Below are positions 9,446 through 21,061 of a stretch of DNA of 64,000 bases, piece by piece. The notes under the pieces were generated by a model, which was not told the origin of the DNA, did no database searches, and saw only the letters and a list, made by a program, of their open reading frames with translations. Numbering within the stretch: position 1 is the stretch's first letter; each line of letters opens with the position of its first letter. Source of the DNA: CAVPUA01 sp963708805 (GTDB taxonomy: Bacteria > Actinomycetota > Actinomycetes > Mycobacteriales > Jatrophihabitantaceae); the NCBI GenBank assembly GCA_963708805.1, contig CAVPUA010000003.1, positions 2,542,001 through 2,606,000 on the forward strand. The letters run 5' to 3'. Made by a program: the position numbers and the translations under genes.

Positions 9446-10077
9446 GCTGCTGCTCCTTCAGGGGTCGCCGCACTGCGACGGACGAGCGCGGCCAACTCGA
9501 TGCGGACCCGTTCGGCCGCGGCGGCCGACAACCGTCGGTTCAACGGCATCTCGCGCGGGACCTTGGCGAAGTGCAGTGGCTCACCGAACTCCAGTCGTAC
9601 GGGTGTCCGGCGGACGGTACGGACCAGCTCAGCCGTCCCGTGACACGCCACCGGGACGACGGTCGCGCCCGTCCGCAGCGCCAGGTAGCCGACCCCGGGT
9701 TTGGCCCGGCCGACCGCCCCGTCACCGCGGGTGCCCTCGGGAAAGACGCCGACCACGCCTCCGGCGTCCAGGATCCGCAGGCTCAGCCGGACAGGGTGTG
9801 GATCGACCGTGTCGCGGACGACCGAGATCTGCCCGGCATCGCGCAGCAGCCGGCCGAGCACGGGCACGAACGCCTCGCTCTTGACCAGGCAGGCGACCGG
9901 GCGGTCGACGAAACCGAAGATCAGCGGACCGTCGATCAGCGACCGGTGGTTGACCGCCAGGATCACCGGTCCCGCCGCGGGCACCCGTGACCCGCCATCG
10001 ATGTCGACCCGCCCGAGCGTGTGGATCAGGGCCCGGGCGACGATCCGCCGGCGCCGGAGGCCGCTCGAGTCGTTCAC
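9442..10077 (-). CDS. Lysophospholipid acyltransferase (PlsC-like)
   Basis: Acyl-CoA/ACP-dependent glycerophospholipid acyltransferase of 211 residues. The catalytic HX4D motif is seen as NHRSLIDG (about residues 43-50) and the glycerophosphate-binding motif as FPEGTRG (about 112-118). There is no clear transmembrane helix beyond a mildly hydrophobic N-terminus. In actinobacteria a PlsC-like gene commonly sits between cmk and der, as here. The start is a GTG, 30 bases after the cmk stop. Intact. Confidence 0.9.
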   Translation of the reverse strand: MNDSSGLRRRRIVARALIHTLGRVDIDGGSRVPAAGPVILAVNHRSLIDGPLIFGFVDRPVACLVKSEAFVPVLGRLLRDAGQISVVRDTVDPHPVRLSLRILDAGGVVGVFPEGTRGDGAVGRAKPGVGYLALRTGATVVPVACHGTAELVRTVRRTPVRLEFGEPLHFAKVPREMPLNRRLSAAAAERVRIELAALVRRSAATPEGAAA

Positions 10078-10107
10078 CCGGTCGGCCAGGGTCGGTCCCG
10101 GCGTCAG

Positions 10108-10776
10108 TCATCGCCCACCGCCAGGCGAAAACAGGATGTCGACGACCTCGTCGAGGTCGAGTTCGGTGGTGTCCAGGTGCACTGCGTCGTCGGCGACCGC
10201 GAGCGGGCTGACCGAGCGCGAACTGTCGTAGGCGTCGCGGCGCGCCAGATCGCTCTCGATGGCACCGACGTCGTGCGCGCCGACCTGGGCCGCCCGGCGG
10301 CGCGCGCGCTCGAGCGGATCGGCGGTCAGAAAGACCTTCGGACGGGCACCCGGCCAGACGACGGTTCCGATGTCGCGACCCTCGACCACGATGCCACCCG
10401 CGCCGATCAGTTCCCGCTGAGCGGCGACCAGCCGGGTGCGGACGGCGGCCACGGCCGAGACGGGGCTGACGGCGAGGGTGATCTCGGGCGTGCGGATGCG
10501 GGAGTCGACCGGTTCGCCGTCGACCTCGACGCGGACGTCCGCCGGATCGGTGCTGATGGTGATCTCGGCGCGAGCAACCGTGGCGGCGATCGCGTCGGGG
10601 TCGTCGAGGGCGGTTCCGGCGTCCAGTACCGCCACGGTCGCCGCGCGGTACATCGCGCCGGTGTCGAGGTAGCGCGCCGAGAGCCGCTCAGCCAGCCGCC
10701 GGGCGACGGTCGACTTGCCGGTGCCCGAGGGGCCGTCGAGCGCGATCACTCCGCTGAACGTCGACCCGCCTGGCAC
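10108..10776 (-). CDS. cmk: Cytidylate kinase
   Basis: Phosphorylates CMP and dCMP with ATP. The P-loop GPSGTGKS lies near residue 13. YLDTGAMYRA (near 36-45) and GRDIGTVV (near 127-134) are the nucleotide- and CMP-binding signatures of Cmk, and RRDAYDSSRSVSPL is the lid-region signature. I place the start at the GTG at 10776 because GAGGAGGGG sits directly upstream; a longer in-frame extension upstream has low-quality sequence. About 222 residues, the usual size. Intact. Confidence 0.95.
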   Translation of the reverse strand: MPGGSTFSGVIALDGPSGTGKSTVARRLAERLSARYLDTGAMYRAATVAVLDAGTALDDPDAIAATVARAEITISTDPADVRVEVDGEPVDSRIRTPEITLAVSPVSAVAAVRTRLVAAQRELIGAGGIVVEGRDIGTVVWPGARPKVFLTADPLERARRRAAQVGAHDVGAIESDLARRDAYDSSRSVSPLAVADDAVHLDTTELDLDEVVDILFSPGGGR

Positions 10777-10887
10777 TGCCCCTCCTCGTCGTGCGCGCCG
10801 ATCCGGCGCCGGACGGCGCGATTCGCGCCTGGGCAAACGATACGGACCCGCTCGGCGCCGCGACGCCACCTCGCGCCGGCGATGGAC

Positions 10888-11250
10888 CTATTGCGGCAGA
10901 TCGGTCCGCAGCCGGGCCGCGCCTCGGAGATAGACGTGGCGGATCTCGGAGCGGGGCGAGGGGGTCTCGACGTGGGCGAGCAGGCGCAGCACGCGAGGCA
11001 TGGCGCCCGGTACCGCGATCTCGCACGCGCAGAGCAGCGGGACGTCGGTCAGTCCGAGCATGCGAGCGGCGTAGGCGGGAAAATCAGCCGTCAGATCGGG
11101 CGTGGCCGTGAACCAGATGCTGATGAGGTCGTCGTTGCTGAGCAGATTGCGCTCCATCACTTCGGTGACCAGGGCCGTCGTGCCCTCGAGGATCGACTCA
11201 CGGGTGTCCTCGTCGACCTGGATCGCTCCCCGCACCGCACGCACTGCCAT
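10888..11250 (-). CDS. aroH: Chorismate mutase, AroH class
   Basis: Converts chorismate to prephenate for phenylalanine and tyrosine synthesis. The 120-residue sequence follows the Bacillus AroH fold rather than the AroQ helical fold: AVRGAIQVDEDT at the N-terminus (the VRGA arginine), ATPDLTADFPA in the middle and IRHVYL near the C-terminus (active-site tyrosine). The ATG at 11250 overlaps the rluB stop by one base (TGATG); a TTG just upstream is possible. Intact. Confidence 0.93.
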   Translation of the reverse strand: MAVRAVRGAIQVDEDTRESILEGTTALVTEVMERNLLSNDDLISIWFTATPDLTADFPAYAARMLGLTDVPLLCACEIAVPGAMPRVLRLLAHVETPSPRSEIRHVYLRGAARLRTDLPQ

Positions 11251-12044
11251 CAATCGTCAGCTCCATCCTTGCGTCGATCGCCCGCCTTCTCCCCTGCCGC
11301 ACCGTACAACGCCCCGATCTCGGCGCTGGTGAGCTCGCGGACCACGCCCGGCCGCAGCGTGCCGAGCGGCAACGGTCCGATGGCCGTGCGGACGAGCCGG
11401 GTCACCGGATGACCCACCGCGTCGAAGGCCCGCCGGACGATGTGCTTGCGCCCTTCGTGCAACTTCACCTCGACGAGCACCCGGTCGCCCTGGGCCTGGA
11501 CGACGTGCACCGCGTCCATCCGCACCGGCCCGTCGTCGAGTTCGACGCCCTGCAGGAGCCGGCGGGCAACCCCCCGATCCAGGGGGCCAGGGACCTCGAC
11601 CAGGTAGGTCTTCACCACGCCGTGGGACGGGTGCATGAGCAGATTGGCCAGCTCGCCGTCGTTGGTCAGCAGCAGCAGACCCTCACTGTCGGCGTCGAGC
11701 CGGCCGACGTGGAAGAGCCGCTCGGGACGGTCGGCGACCAGATCGGCCACGGTCGCACGTCCCCGGTCGTCCGACATCGCGCTGAGCATGCCGCGGGGCT
11801 TGTTGATCGCGAGATAGACCAAGTCGTCCCGGACGATCACCCGAACGCCGTCCACGCTGATCTGGGCCGTCGCCGGATCGACCCGTGCGCCTAGTTGATC
11901 AACGATCTGACCGTCCACGCTGACCCGGCCGGCCGCGATCAGGTCCTCGCACTTTCGGCGCGACCCGACGCCCGCCGCGGCCAGTACCTTCTGAAGCCGG
12001 ATGAGCGATCCCCCTGAAGTCTCACCCTCGACTTCAGAGTTCAT
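11250..12044 (-). CDS. rluB: 23S rRNA pseudouridine synthase (RluB/RsuA family)
   Basis: Pseudouridine synthase of 264 residues. It has an N-terminal S4 RNA-binding domain (RLQKVLAAAGVGSRRKCEDLI, split by charge pattern at about residues 16-36), the catalytic GRLDADSEGLLLLTNDG (about 112-128, aspartate D115), and HEGRKHIVRRAF in the C-terminal part. It is the Rv1711 homologue and is embedded in the scpA-scpB-rluB-cmk-der order. The ATG at 12044 lies inside the end of scpB (11-base overlap). Whether the target is position 2605 of 23S rRNA, as for RluB, is inferred from family. Confidence 0.92.
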   Translation of the reverse strand: MNSEVEGETSGGSLIRLQKVLAAAGVGSRRKCEDLIAAGRVSVDGQIVDQLGARVDPATAQISVDGVRVIVRDDLVYLAINKPRGMLSAMSDDRGRATVADLVADRPERLFHVGRLDADSEGLLLLTNDGELANLLMHPSHGVVKTYLVEVPGPLDRGVARRLLQGVELDDGPVRMDAVHVVQAQGDRVLVEVKLHEGRKHIVRRAFDAVGHPVTRLVRTAIGPLPLGTLRPGVVRELTSAEIGALYGAAGEKAGDRRKDGADD

Positions 12045-12708
12045 CGGATTCCAGGGCGTCCAGTTCCGGCAGCAACGGTGCGAGCGAGGGCAGCTCGGCC
12101 AGCGACTGCAAGCCCATCTTCTCGAGGAAGACATCGGTCGTGCGGTACAGGCCACCGCCGGTTTCGGGGTCGGAGCCCACCTCGGTGACCAGACCGCGAC
12201 TGACGAGTGTCCGGACGACGCCGTCGACGTTCACCCCTCGGATGGCCGAGATGCGCGCCCGCGTCACCGGTTGACGGTAGGCGACGACGGCCAGCGTCTC
12301 GAGCGCCGCCTGCGAGAGCTTGCTGCGCTGACCCTCGAGCAGGAACGCCTCGACGACGGCGCCCAGTTCGGGCCGGGTGTAGATGCGCCAGCCACCTGCG
12401 ATCTCGCGCAACTCGATGCCGGCCCCGCGTTCGTCGTACCCGGCGCCCAGTTCGCCGAGGGCGGCCAGCACGTCGGGCTCCGGACGCTGCAACGCGCTCG
12501 CGAGCTGCGCGCTGGACACCGGAGACTCGACGACGAACAGAACGGCCTCCAGCGCCGCCCGCAGCCGGGCCGGATCGTCCAAGCCCAGCACGACCGGCTC
12601 GTCAACGACCGGGTCGTCGACGATCGACTCCTCGACGAGGACGGTCTGCTGCTCGACCGAAGCCTGTTCGGCGACCCGCGCCTCGAGCTCCATCTCGATC
12701 TCACTCAT
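12034..12708 (-). CDS. scpB: Chromosome segregation/condensation protein ScpB
   Basis: Winged-helix kite subunit of the SMC-ScpAB condensin. About 224 residues with an acidic, probably disordered first 40 residues and then two winged helices (RAALEAVLFVVESPVS; KLSQAALETLAVVAYRQPVT; RGVNVDGVVRTLVSRGLV). It starts at an ATG overlapping the scpA stop by 4 bases, so ScpA and ScpB are translationally coupled. Intact. The smc gene is elsewhere. Confidence 0.95.
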   Translation of the reverse strand: MSEIEMELEARVAEQASVEQQTVLVEESIVDDPVVDEPVVLGLDDPARLRAALEAVLFVVESPVSSAQLASALQRPEPDVLAALGELGAGYDERGAGIELREIAGGWRIYTRPELGAVVEAFLLEGQRSKLSQAALETLAVVAYRQPVTRARISAIRGVNVDGVVRTLVSRGLVTEVGSDPETGGGLYRTTDVFLEKMGLQSLAELPSLAPLLPELDALESDEL

Positions 12709-13598
12709 GCGTACTCCTCGTCCACCGACCGGTCGGTGTCGTGCGCGTCGCTACCGTCCATGTCGTCCTCGGCCCCGTCATCGTCCGAACCGGTCCAGCG
12801 CACCCGCAGTTCGGCCAGCGCGGCGGCCTGGTCGAACGCAACGGCGCCGTCGCGGTACAGCTCGAGCAGCCCGAGGAAGCGCGCCACCACCTCGAGGGTC
12901 GAATCACAGTCCGCGATCAACGCCCGGAACGTCGACGCCCCCGAGCGCCTGAGCCGCTCGCGCAGGATCGCCATGTGCTCGCGGACGCTGACCCGGGGCG
13001 CATGCACGTGCTCGATGCCGACCACCGGCGTCGGCTTGGGCGCGAGGGCCGAGGCGGCGAGTGCGGCGAAGCGCTCGGGCGACAGACCGATGACCACCTC
13101 GGGCAGCAGCGTGGTGAACTGCGCCTCCAGTTCGACGGCGCGACCGTGACGCCGGCTCTGACCTCGTTCGAGCTCGGCGAGGTACGCCGCGGCCAGCTTG
13201 TAGGCGCGGTACTGCAGCAGTCGCGCGAACAGCAGGTCGCGTGCCTCGAGCAGGGCGAGGTCTTCCTCGTCCTCGACGTCGGCCGAAGGCAGTAGCCGGG
13301 CCGTCTTCAGATCGAGCAGCGTCGCCGCGACGACCAGGAACTCGGTCGCCTGGCCGAGGTCCCAGTTCGCTCCAGCGTTGATGTAGGTCAGGAACTCGTC
13401 GGTGACCTGCGACAGGGCGACCTCGGTGACGTCGAGCTGGCGGCGGCTGATCAGGCTGAGCAGCAGGTCGAAGGGGCCCTCGAAGTTGTCCAGCCGGACG
13501 TGGAACCCGCTGGCGCCCGGCACGGGGCCTGAGCTCGCGGCGCCCGGCTCGGTTGCGAGTTCGTCGATCTCGACCGCGTCGTCCGCGGACAAGCTCAT
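12705..13598 (-). CDS. scpA: Segregation and condensation protein ScpA
   Basis: Kleisin subunit of the SMC-ScpAB complex, 297 residues. The N-terminal SMC-neck-binding helix region is clear (VRLDNFEGPFDLLLSLI at about 34-50, LDVTEVALSQVTDEFL). The C-terminal winged helix (GLLELYRDGAVAFDQ) is followed by an acidic tail (SDDDGAEDDMDGSD). ATG overlaps the stop of the upstream small gene (ATGA). Intact. Confidence 0.95.
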   Translation of the reverse strand: MSLSADDAVEIDELATEPGAASSGPVPGASGFHVRLDNFEGPFDLLLSLISRRQLDVTEVALSQVTDEFLTYINAGANWDLGQATEFLVVAATLLDLKTARLLPSADVEDEEDLALLEARDLLFARLLQYRAYKLAAAYLAELERGQSRRHGRAVELEAQFTTLLPEVVIGLSPERFAALAASALAPKPTPVVGIEHVHAPRVSVREHMAILRERLRRSGASTFRALIADCDSTLEVVARFLGLLELYRDGAVAFDQAAALAELRVRWTGSDDDGAEDDMDGSDAHDTDRSVDEEYA

Positions 13599-13939
13599 GT
13601 CTGCTGCAACCGGCGGATCAGCTCCGAATCCGCACCGTTTCGCTCGAGGTCGGCCAGTACGAGCGCGAGCGCCTCGCGCACGACGCGACCGCGGTCGACC
13701 GCGAGTCCGTAGTCGGCCCGCAACGCGAGCCGGGCCCGCTCGAGCGCCAGCAACTCTTCGGCCGAGCAGTAGACAGTGATCTTCTCCTCGTGCCGTTTGC
13801 GGCCGGACGGGGGCCGCCGGGCCGCCGGATCGGGATCGCGAACCGGTGGTGCGGGTGGGGGCACAAGGTCAGGCGCCGCGGTAGTCGTCCGGAAGAGCTC
13901 GGACGCGCCGGGCAGGCTGGCACGCCGTTGTTGACTCAC
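13595..13939 (-). CDS. Small conserved protein between ParA and ScpA (unknown function)
   Basis: 114 residues. The first ~40 are Pro/Ala/Arg-rich and probably disordered. The rest (KITVYCSAEELLALERARL, then DYGLAVDRGRVVREALAL) reads as a strand followed by two helices, reminiscent of a ribbon-helix-helix/CopG-like DNA-binding fold. It overlaps parA upstream (GTGA) and scpA downstream (ATGA), so all three are coupled. That position suggests a role with ParA or the condensin loader, but this is inference; I do not recognise a characterised homologue. Confidence 0.78.
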   Translation of the reverse strand: MSQQRRASLPGASELFRTTTAAPDLVPPPAPPVRDPDPAARRPPSGRKRHEEKITVYCSAEELLALERARLALRADYGLAVDRGRVVREALALVLADLERNGADSELIRRLQQT

Positions 13940-14922
13940 GAAGACGTCGACCCCGCGCTCTCGTGTCGCGCCGCATCGTGCGCGATGACCTCGCGAGCGA
14001 GGTTGCGATAGGCCAACGCACCCTGTGACGTCGGGGCCCACGAGGTGATCGGCTCGCCGGCGACGGTCGTCTCGGGGAAGCGGACCGTCCGCGAGATGAC
14101 GGTGTCGAAGACGTCGTCGCCGAACGCTTCCAGCACGCGGGTGTAGACCTCACGTCCGTGCAACGTGCGGCCGTCGTACATCGTCGCCAGGATGCCCTCG
14201 AGTTCCAGCCCCGGGTTGAGGCGCTCGCGCACCTTCTCGATCGTGTCGATCAGCAATGCGACGCCACGCAGGCTGAAGAACTCGCACTCCAACGGGATGA
14301 TCACGCCGTGGGCGGCGGTCAGCGCGTTCACCGTGAGCAGTCCGAGCGAGGGCTGGCAGTCGATCAACACGTAGTCGTAGCGATCCGTCGCGGTGCTCAG
14401 GGCGCGCGCCAGCGTCTGCTCGCGCGCCACCTCACCGACGAGCTGCACCTCGGCAGCGGACAGGTCGATGTTGCTGGGCAGCAAGTCCATGCCGGCGACG
14501 CCGGTCTTGATGGCGACGTCCTCGACCTGGACGTTGCGCTCCATCAGCAGGTTGTAGGCGGTGCGGTCGAGCTGCTGCGGCTGAAACCCGAGACCGACTG
14601 ACAGCGCGCCCTGCGGATCGAAGTCGACGAGCAGGACCCGGCGCCCGTACTCGGCGAGGGCGGCGCCCAGATTGATCGTCGACGTGGTCTTGCCGACGCC
14701 GCCCTTCTGGTTGCAGAGGGCGATGATCCGCGCCGGGCCGTGCCGCTCGAGCGGCGCGGGCTCGACGAGCACTCGCTTGGCGCGGGCAATGGCCGGGTCG
14801 GCCGACCGGGACGCTTCGCTGACCGGCTTGGGTACGGCGGCCACGGGCACTACCGACGGAGCGGGCAATACCGGTTCGAGGTCGACGAACATGACGTCAT
14901 CGGGATTTGTCGACATATCCAT
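13936..14922 (-). CDS. parA: ParA-family chromosome partitioning ATPase (Rv1708 type)
   Basis: 328 residues. A deviant Walker A CNQKGGVGKTTS is at about residue 74, Walker A' LLVDFDPQGA follows, and YVLIDCQPSLGLLTVNAL is Walker B. The ~65-residue N-terminal extension (Pro/Val-rich, then KRVLVEPAPLERHGPARI) is typical of the second actinobacterial ParA, the one linked to scpA/scpB rather than to parB. No ParB gene or parS-like palindrome is next to it. The ATG at 14922 (or 14916) starts a run of overlapping genes down to der. Intact. Confidence 0.93.
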   Translation of the reverse strand: MDMSTNPDDVMFVDLEPVLPAPSVVPVAAVPKPVSEASRSADPAIARAKRVLVEPAPLERHGPARIIALCNQKGGVGKTTSTINLGAALAEYGRRVLLVDFDPQGALSVGLGFQPQQLDRTAYNLLMERNVQVEDVAIKTGVAGMDLLPSNIDLSAAEVQLVGEVAREQTLARALSTATDRYDYVLIDCQPSLGLLTVNALTAAHGVIIPLECEFFSLRGVALLIDTIEKVRERLNPGLELEGILATMYDGRTLHGREVYTRVLEAFGDDVFDTVISRTVRFPETTVAGEPITSWAPTSQGALAYRNLAREVIAHDAARHESAGSTSS

Positions 14923-14999
14923 GAATCGTCGAAACCCCCACCCAGTTGTGTCGATCGGCTGCGGCCCGAGGCTACCGCAGCAGAAGCACTCGACAGGGG

Positions 15000-15014
15000 T
15001 CTAGCTTCGCTAGA
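15000..15014. terminator. Short perfect dyad between xerD and parA
   Basis: TCTAGC-TTC-GCTAGA is a 6-bp perfect stem with a 3-base loop in the 114-base gap between the xerD stop and the parA start. It has no T-run on either side, so it is a weak terminator at best; it could instead be an operator of parA. Confidence 0.3.
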
Positions 15015-15036
15015 GAGTTTCGCGCTATCACCGGCG

Positions 15037-15982
15037 TCAGGCCCTCGCTCGCGGATGAGCGGCCGCGTAGACCTCCCGCAGTTGATCGACCGTCACGAGG
15101 GTGTAGATCTGGGTGGTGGTCACCGAGGCGTGCCCGAGTAGCTCCTGAACCACGCGGACGTCCGCGCCGCCCTCCAGCAGGTGCGTCGCGTAGCTGTGCC
15201 GAAGCGTGTGCGGCGAGATCGTGTCGGTGAGTCCGGCCTTGTCGGCGGCCTGCCGAAGGATCGTCCAGGCCGATTGACGCGAGAGCGGACCGCCGCGCGA
15301 GTTCAGCAGCAAGCTCGGCGTTCCTCGCCCGACCGCGGCCAGGCCGGGGCGAACCCGTACGAGATAGGCCTCGACCGCCGCGGCGGCATAGCGACCGAGC
15401 GGCACCCGGCGCTGCTTGCCGCCCTTGCCCGCAGAGCAGCACCGAGCGCCCTTCGAGGTCGATGTCGTCCACGGCCAGCCCGACCGCCTCCGAGATGCGC
15501 GCGCCCGTGCCGTAGAGGACCTCCAGCAGCGCCCGGTCACGTACGGCCAGCGGCGTCTGATCGATTCCGGCCGCCTCGATCAGCCGCTCGACGTCATCGA
15601 GACTGATCGCCTTGGGCAACCGCTTGGGCTGCGCGGGCGGGCGGACGTCACTCGCGATGTCGACCTCGACCAGCCCCTCGCGCAGTGCGAAGCGGTGCAG
15701 CCCGCGGACGGCAACGACCGCCCGAGCAGCCGAACTGGCCGACAGCGGTTGGTGGGTCGCATCGCCCTCGCGCAACCGGGCCAGGAACGCACCGACCGTG
15801 GTGGCCCGAACGTCGACGATCGAGCGAATACCTTGATCGTCAAGGTAATCGACGTAGCGAGACAGGTCACGCCGGTACGACAGCAGCGTGTTGGTCGCGG
15901 CGCCCTTCTCGACGGCCTGGTGATCGAGGAACGTCTCGACGACCCGCTGCGGGGCCAGCCGCCGTTCGAGTGCGGTGGTCAC
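15037..15982 (-). CDS. xerD: Site-specific tyrosine recombinase XerD, one frame break
   Basis: Resolves chromosome dimers at dif with XerC. All catalytic residues are visible: R in GTGARISE, K in GKGGKQRR, H and R in HTLRHSYATHL, H in LGHASVTTTQ and Y in TQIYT. The N-terminal SAM-like core-binding domain is also present (FLDHQAVEKGAATNTLLSYRR, split by motif). The frame breaks at the GGGC near 15428; dropping one G restores LLCGKGGKQRR. The GTG start overlaps the nudix stop (GTGA). Homologue of Rv1701. Confidence 0.92.
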
Positions 15983-16538
15983 GCCGGTTGCGAGCTGGCC
16001 GGGGCGGACGACGACTCGCCGCGAGCAGGCCGGCGACCGCCGCCGCGTTGGTGATCTTGCCGGCGAAGGCGTCGGCGACGGCGTCGGCCAGCGGCCGGCG
16101 GGTGACCGTCATGGTCAGCTCTTCGTGCTCGGCCTGGAAATGCCCGGTCGATTCCGTCAGTCCGCGGGCCAGGAAGATGGTGATCTTCTCGTTCGTCATG
16201 CCGGGCGACGTGTGCAGGGTGAGCAGGTGGAACCACTGAGCCGCGTCCAGCCCGGTCTCTTCGAACAGCTCGCGCTGGGCCGCCTTCAGCAGCGACTCCC
16301 CCGCCACGTCGAGCAGGCCGGCGGGCAGCTCGTCGAGCCGCGCACCGACCGGGTGGCGGTACTGGTTGACCAGTACGACCCGGTCATCGTCGTCGAGAGC
16401 GACCACGGCGACCGCGCCGGGATGATCGACCACTTCGCGACGCGACACCGAGCCGTCGCTCATCCGGACCTCGTCGGTGTGCAGCGAGATCACCCGTCCC
16501 GTGAAGATCGTTCTGGGACGAGACGGTCTCGTATTCGC

Positions 16539-16542
<4 letters not shown>
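15979..16542 (-). CDS. NUDIX ADP-ribose pyrophosphatase, two compensating frame breaks
   Basis: Hydrolyses ADP-ribose to AMP and ribose 5-phosphate. The Nudix box is present as GLLDVAGES...AAQRELFEETGL (about residues 72-95), with the REx2EE core intact. The true N-terminus is MSEYETVSSQNDLHGTGD, which matches Rv1700-type proteins, starting at the ATG at 16542 that overlaps the pyrG stop (ATGA). The frame changes near 16495 and again near 16015. Confidence 0.86.
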
Positions 16543-18258
<1,716 letters not shown>

Positions 18259-18391
18259 CAACGAGACTCCCGCGGTTCGCGTCCACGTCGTTCATGCTCG
18301 ACGAGGCGGACGTGCAGACCTTGCGATCCACGGAACACGAGCTTAGCGCCAAGTCCGACACCGCCGCTCCGCCGCGCCGCGAATTCGCCCG

Positions 18392-19454
18392 TCAGCGGCC
18401 GAGCAGCTCCCGGTAGACAGCCTCGACCTGGCGCACCGTGTCGGCGGACGCTCGGCCACGTCCGGGCCTGCTCGATCGCTCGGCGGCTCAGGGCCGCGCG
18501 CTCGCCGGGATCGGCCAGCAACGCGGACAGCTGGGCCGCGAGTGCCGCCACGTCGCCCGGCGGGACGAGGACGGCGGCGTCACCGACCAGCGCCCGCATC
18601 CCCCCGACATCGGTCGCGACGAGCGGCCGGCCCAGCTGCAGGGCCTCCTGGGCGGCCAGCGAGCGGGCCTCCCACTGCGAGGCCAGGACGACGACATCGG
18701 CCGCGGCCAGCAGATCGGCGACGTCGGTCCGGCGCCCGAGCCATCGCACCGGCACTCGCCGCCTCGATCGCGAGCAGCACGGAGCTCGCTCTCGGCCGGC
18801 CCGTCGCCGGCGATCGCCAGGACCGGTTCGCCGGTCGAGGCGGGCGACGGCGTCGGATCAGGACGTCGTGCGACTTCTGCGGGTGCAGCCGTCCGACACT
18901 GACGATCAGCGGACTGTCCGACCGCGTCCGAGTTCGCGCCGGACCTCGTCGGCCGAGCGTTCGGCGATGATCGGCTCGGCAGCGACCGGCGCGAACCGCA
19001 CGTCGCGACCGCCCAATCGCCACGACGCGATCGACCAGGTCCGGCGAGCGCCGCGAGAGTGACGTCCGCGCCGCGGGCCACGAGCCGCTCGCCGACTTCG
19101 AGCAGCTTCGCCTTCGCGCCCGCCGGCCAGGACGGCGTTGTGCCAGGTGACGACGAGGGGATGACGTCGGCTCAGCACAGCGACCGTCCCGGCGCGCAAC
19201 CCGTGCGCGTGGACCAGATCCGCGCCCGCGGTCGCGTGCCGCAACGGGCGCACCGCCAGCGGATCGTGCCCGATCCCGGTGATCGGCACGGCCGCGAACC
19301 GGGCCCCCACCGAGGTGAATCCGAACAGCTGCTCGGTGGGGCGAGGTCCACACACCAGTACGTCCCAGCCATCGGAGACCAGGCCGGCAGCGAGCGAGCG
19401 CACGTGGGCCCCGACGCCCCCGGTAGCCGTACCGAGCACCAGCGCGATCCTCAT
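18392..19454 (-). CDS. GT4-type glycosyltransferase, several frame breaks
   Basis: A GT-B retaining glycosyltransferase of about 350 residues. The N-terminal half begins MRIALVLGTATGGVGAHVRS with the GGV.H donor/acceptor loop. The C-terminal half has SVGRLHPQKSHDVL, AIAGDGPAESEL and WLGRRTDVADLLAAADVVVL, ending in EALQLGRPLVATDVGGM (the EX7E region), all typical of GT4. The frame changes repeatedly between 18450 and 19130. ATG overlaps the murJ stop (ATGA). The sugar and acceptor are unknown; its place beside MurJ and a MraY/WecA-like protein suggests an envelope polymer. Confidence 0.82.
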
Positions 19455-21061
19455 CCGAGCGCCGAGCGCCGGGCCAGCACGGTGCGAGCCGTCGAGACCA
19501 GCGAACGATCGAGCGTCGCGAGCGCGGCGCCCGCGAAGACGATGGCGACCGTGCCGGCCGCGGCGGCGATCACCAGCGAACCGGCCACGCCGGCCGATCC
19601 GCAGACGACCGCAACCGCCCAGCCGGCCAGCGCGCCCACGGCGGCCGAGATCGCGGCCCGTAGGCAGTCGAGGGTCAGCTCGCCCCCGGCGAGCAAGCCG
19701 ATGCGCAGAGCGGCGACGGCCAGCAGGACCGCCGCGATGCTGACCCCGATCGCGTTGCCGAGCGCCAGCGCCACGGCACGATCGTGGGACGGAAGCGCGC
19801 TCGACAGGATCAGCTCGGCCACCACGGCTACGACCCACCCGACAACCTGGGCGCCGGCCGCCACAGGAACCCGACGCGCCGCGTAGAGCATGCGTGCGAG
19901 CAACGCCACGAGGGACCAGCCGAGCAAGCCGAATGCGAACGCCGTGATGGCCGGCCCCAACGAGGCGTGCGCCGGCGCCCCGGTCGGGTTCAGGATCAAC
20001 CGGGCGATCGGCTCGGACGCCGCGATGAGCGCGGCGGTGCCGAGCGCGGCGAGGGCGGTCACCACCCGCGCCGTCCGCGCCGAGAGCCGGGCGACCTCGG
20101 CTCGTTTCCGAGTTGCTCCAGGCCGCTCGCCAGCCGCGGGAACACCGAGGTGGCCACCGGAACGGCCAGCACCGCCCAGGGCAGCAGGTAGACCGTCTGC
20201 GCCTGGTTGACCACGACGGCCGTACCGACCGGCCGACCGGCAGTTGGCCAGCCGGATCATGACCGCCGTGGCCAGCTGCTGCGCGCCGAGCGTGGCGCCA
20301 CCGGCGATCGCCGCCTGCCGGACGGTCGAGCGTCAGCTCGGCCGGGAAGCTCAGGGTCGGACGCAGCCGGAGTCCCAGGCGCAGGGCGGCCGGAACCTGC
20401 GCACAGCGCCAGCACGACCACGCCGAGCGTCGTGCCGACGGTCAGGATCAACTCGTGCGGTCGCGACAGCTGCGACGCCTGCGTCGGTGTTGCCCGCCAC
20501 GGCGCCGTAGACGCGCGTAGGCGACGATCACGACCAGGCTCGACAGCAACGGGGCGAGCGCGGGCCAGGTGAAGCGCTCCGCCGACTGCAGCACGCCTCC
20601 GAGCACGACGCCGAGGCCGTAGAAGACGACCTGCGGCGCGAAGACGACCAGCATCCGGGCGCCGAGGGCCAGCGACCCCGCGCACTGCTGGCCGCCCAGC
20701 AGCAGGTGGCTGATCGGCCCGGCCAGCGCGATGAGCACGCACCGCGAGAACGACCATGACGAGCAGCGTCCAGGTCAGCAGCGCCGAGACGATCTTCGAC
20801 GCGAGTTCGCGGCGTCGGCTGCGCGAACGCGGGCGTCAGGATCGGGACGATCAGCGCCGACAGGGTCCCACCGGCGACGACGTCGAAGACGATGTTCGGG
20901 ATCACGTTCGCGCTCGTGTAGACCGCGCCGACGCAACCGCCGCCGACGGTGTGGCCGTAGACGACGGTCCGGCCGAAGCCGGCGACCCGGGCCACGATGG
21001 TGATCGCGGCGATCAGTACCGCGGCGTGGGCGAGCCGAACCGATGCGCGGGCGTCGCTCAC
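19451..21061 (-). CDS. murJ: MurJ/MviN-like lipid flippase, many frame breaks
   Basis: Polytopic membrane protein of the MOP superfamily that would flip lipid II or a related lipid-linked sugar. The N-terminus (TIVARVAGFGRTVVYGHTVG; NVIPNIVFDVVAGGTLSALI) matches the MviN signature region, and FAPQVVFYGLGVVLGGVLQS is typical of TM5. Further hydrophobic segments continue to LVSTARTVLARRSALG at the end. The frame shifts at about seven points between 20110 and 20820. The GTG start overlaps the upstream gene (GTGA). A second copy elsewhere may be the essential MurJ; this one is in a glycosyltransferase/GT4-like membrane-protein context. Confidence 0.83.
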
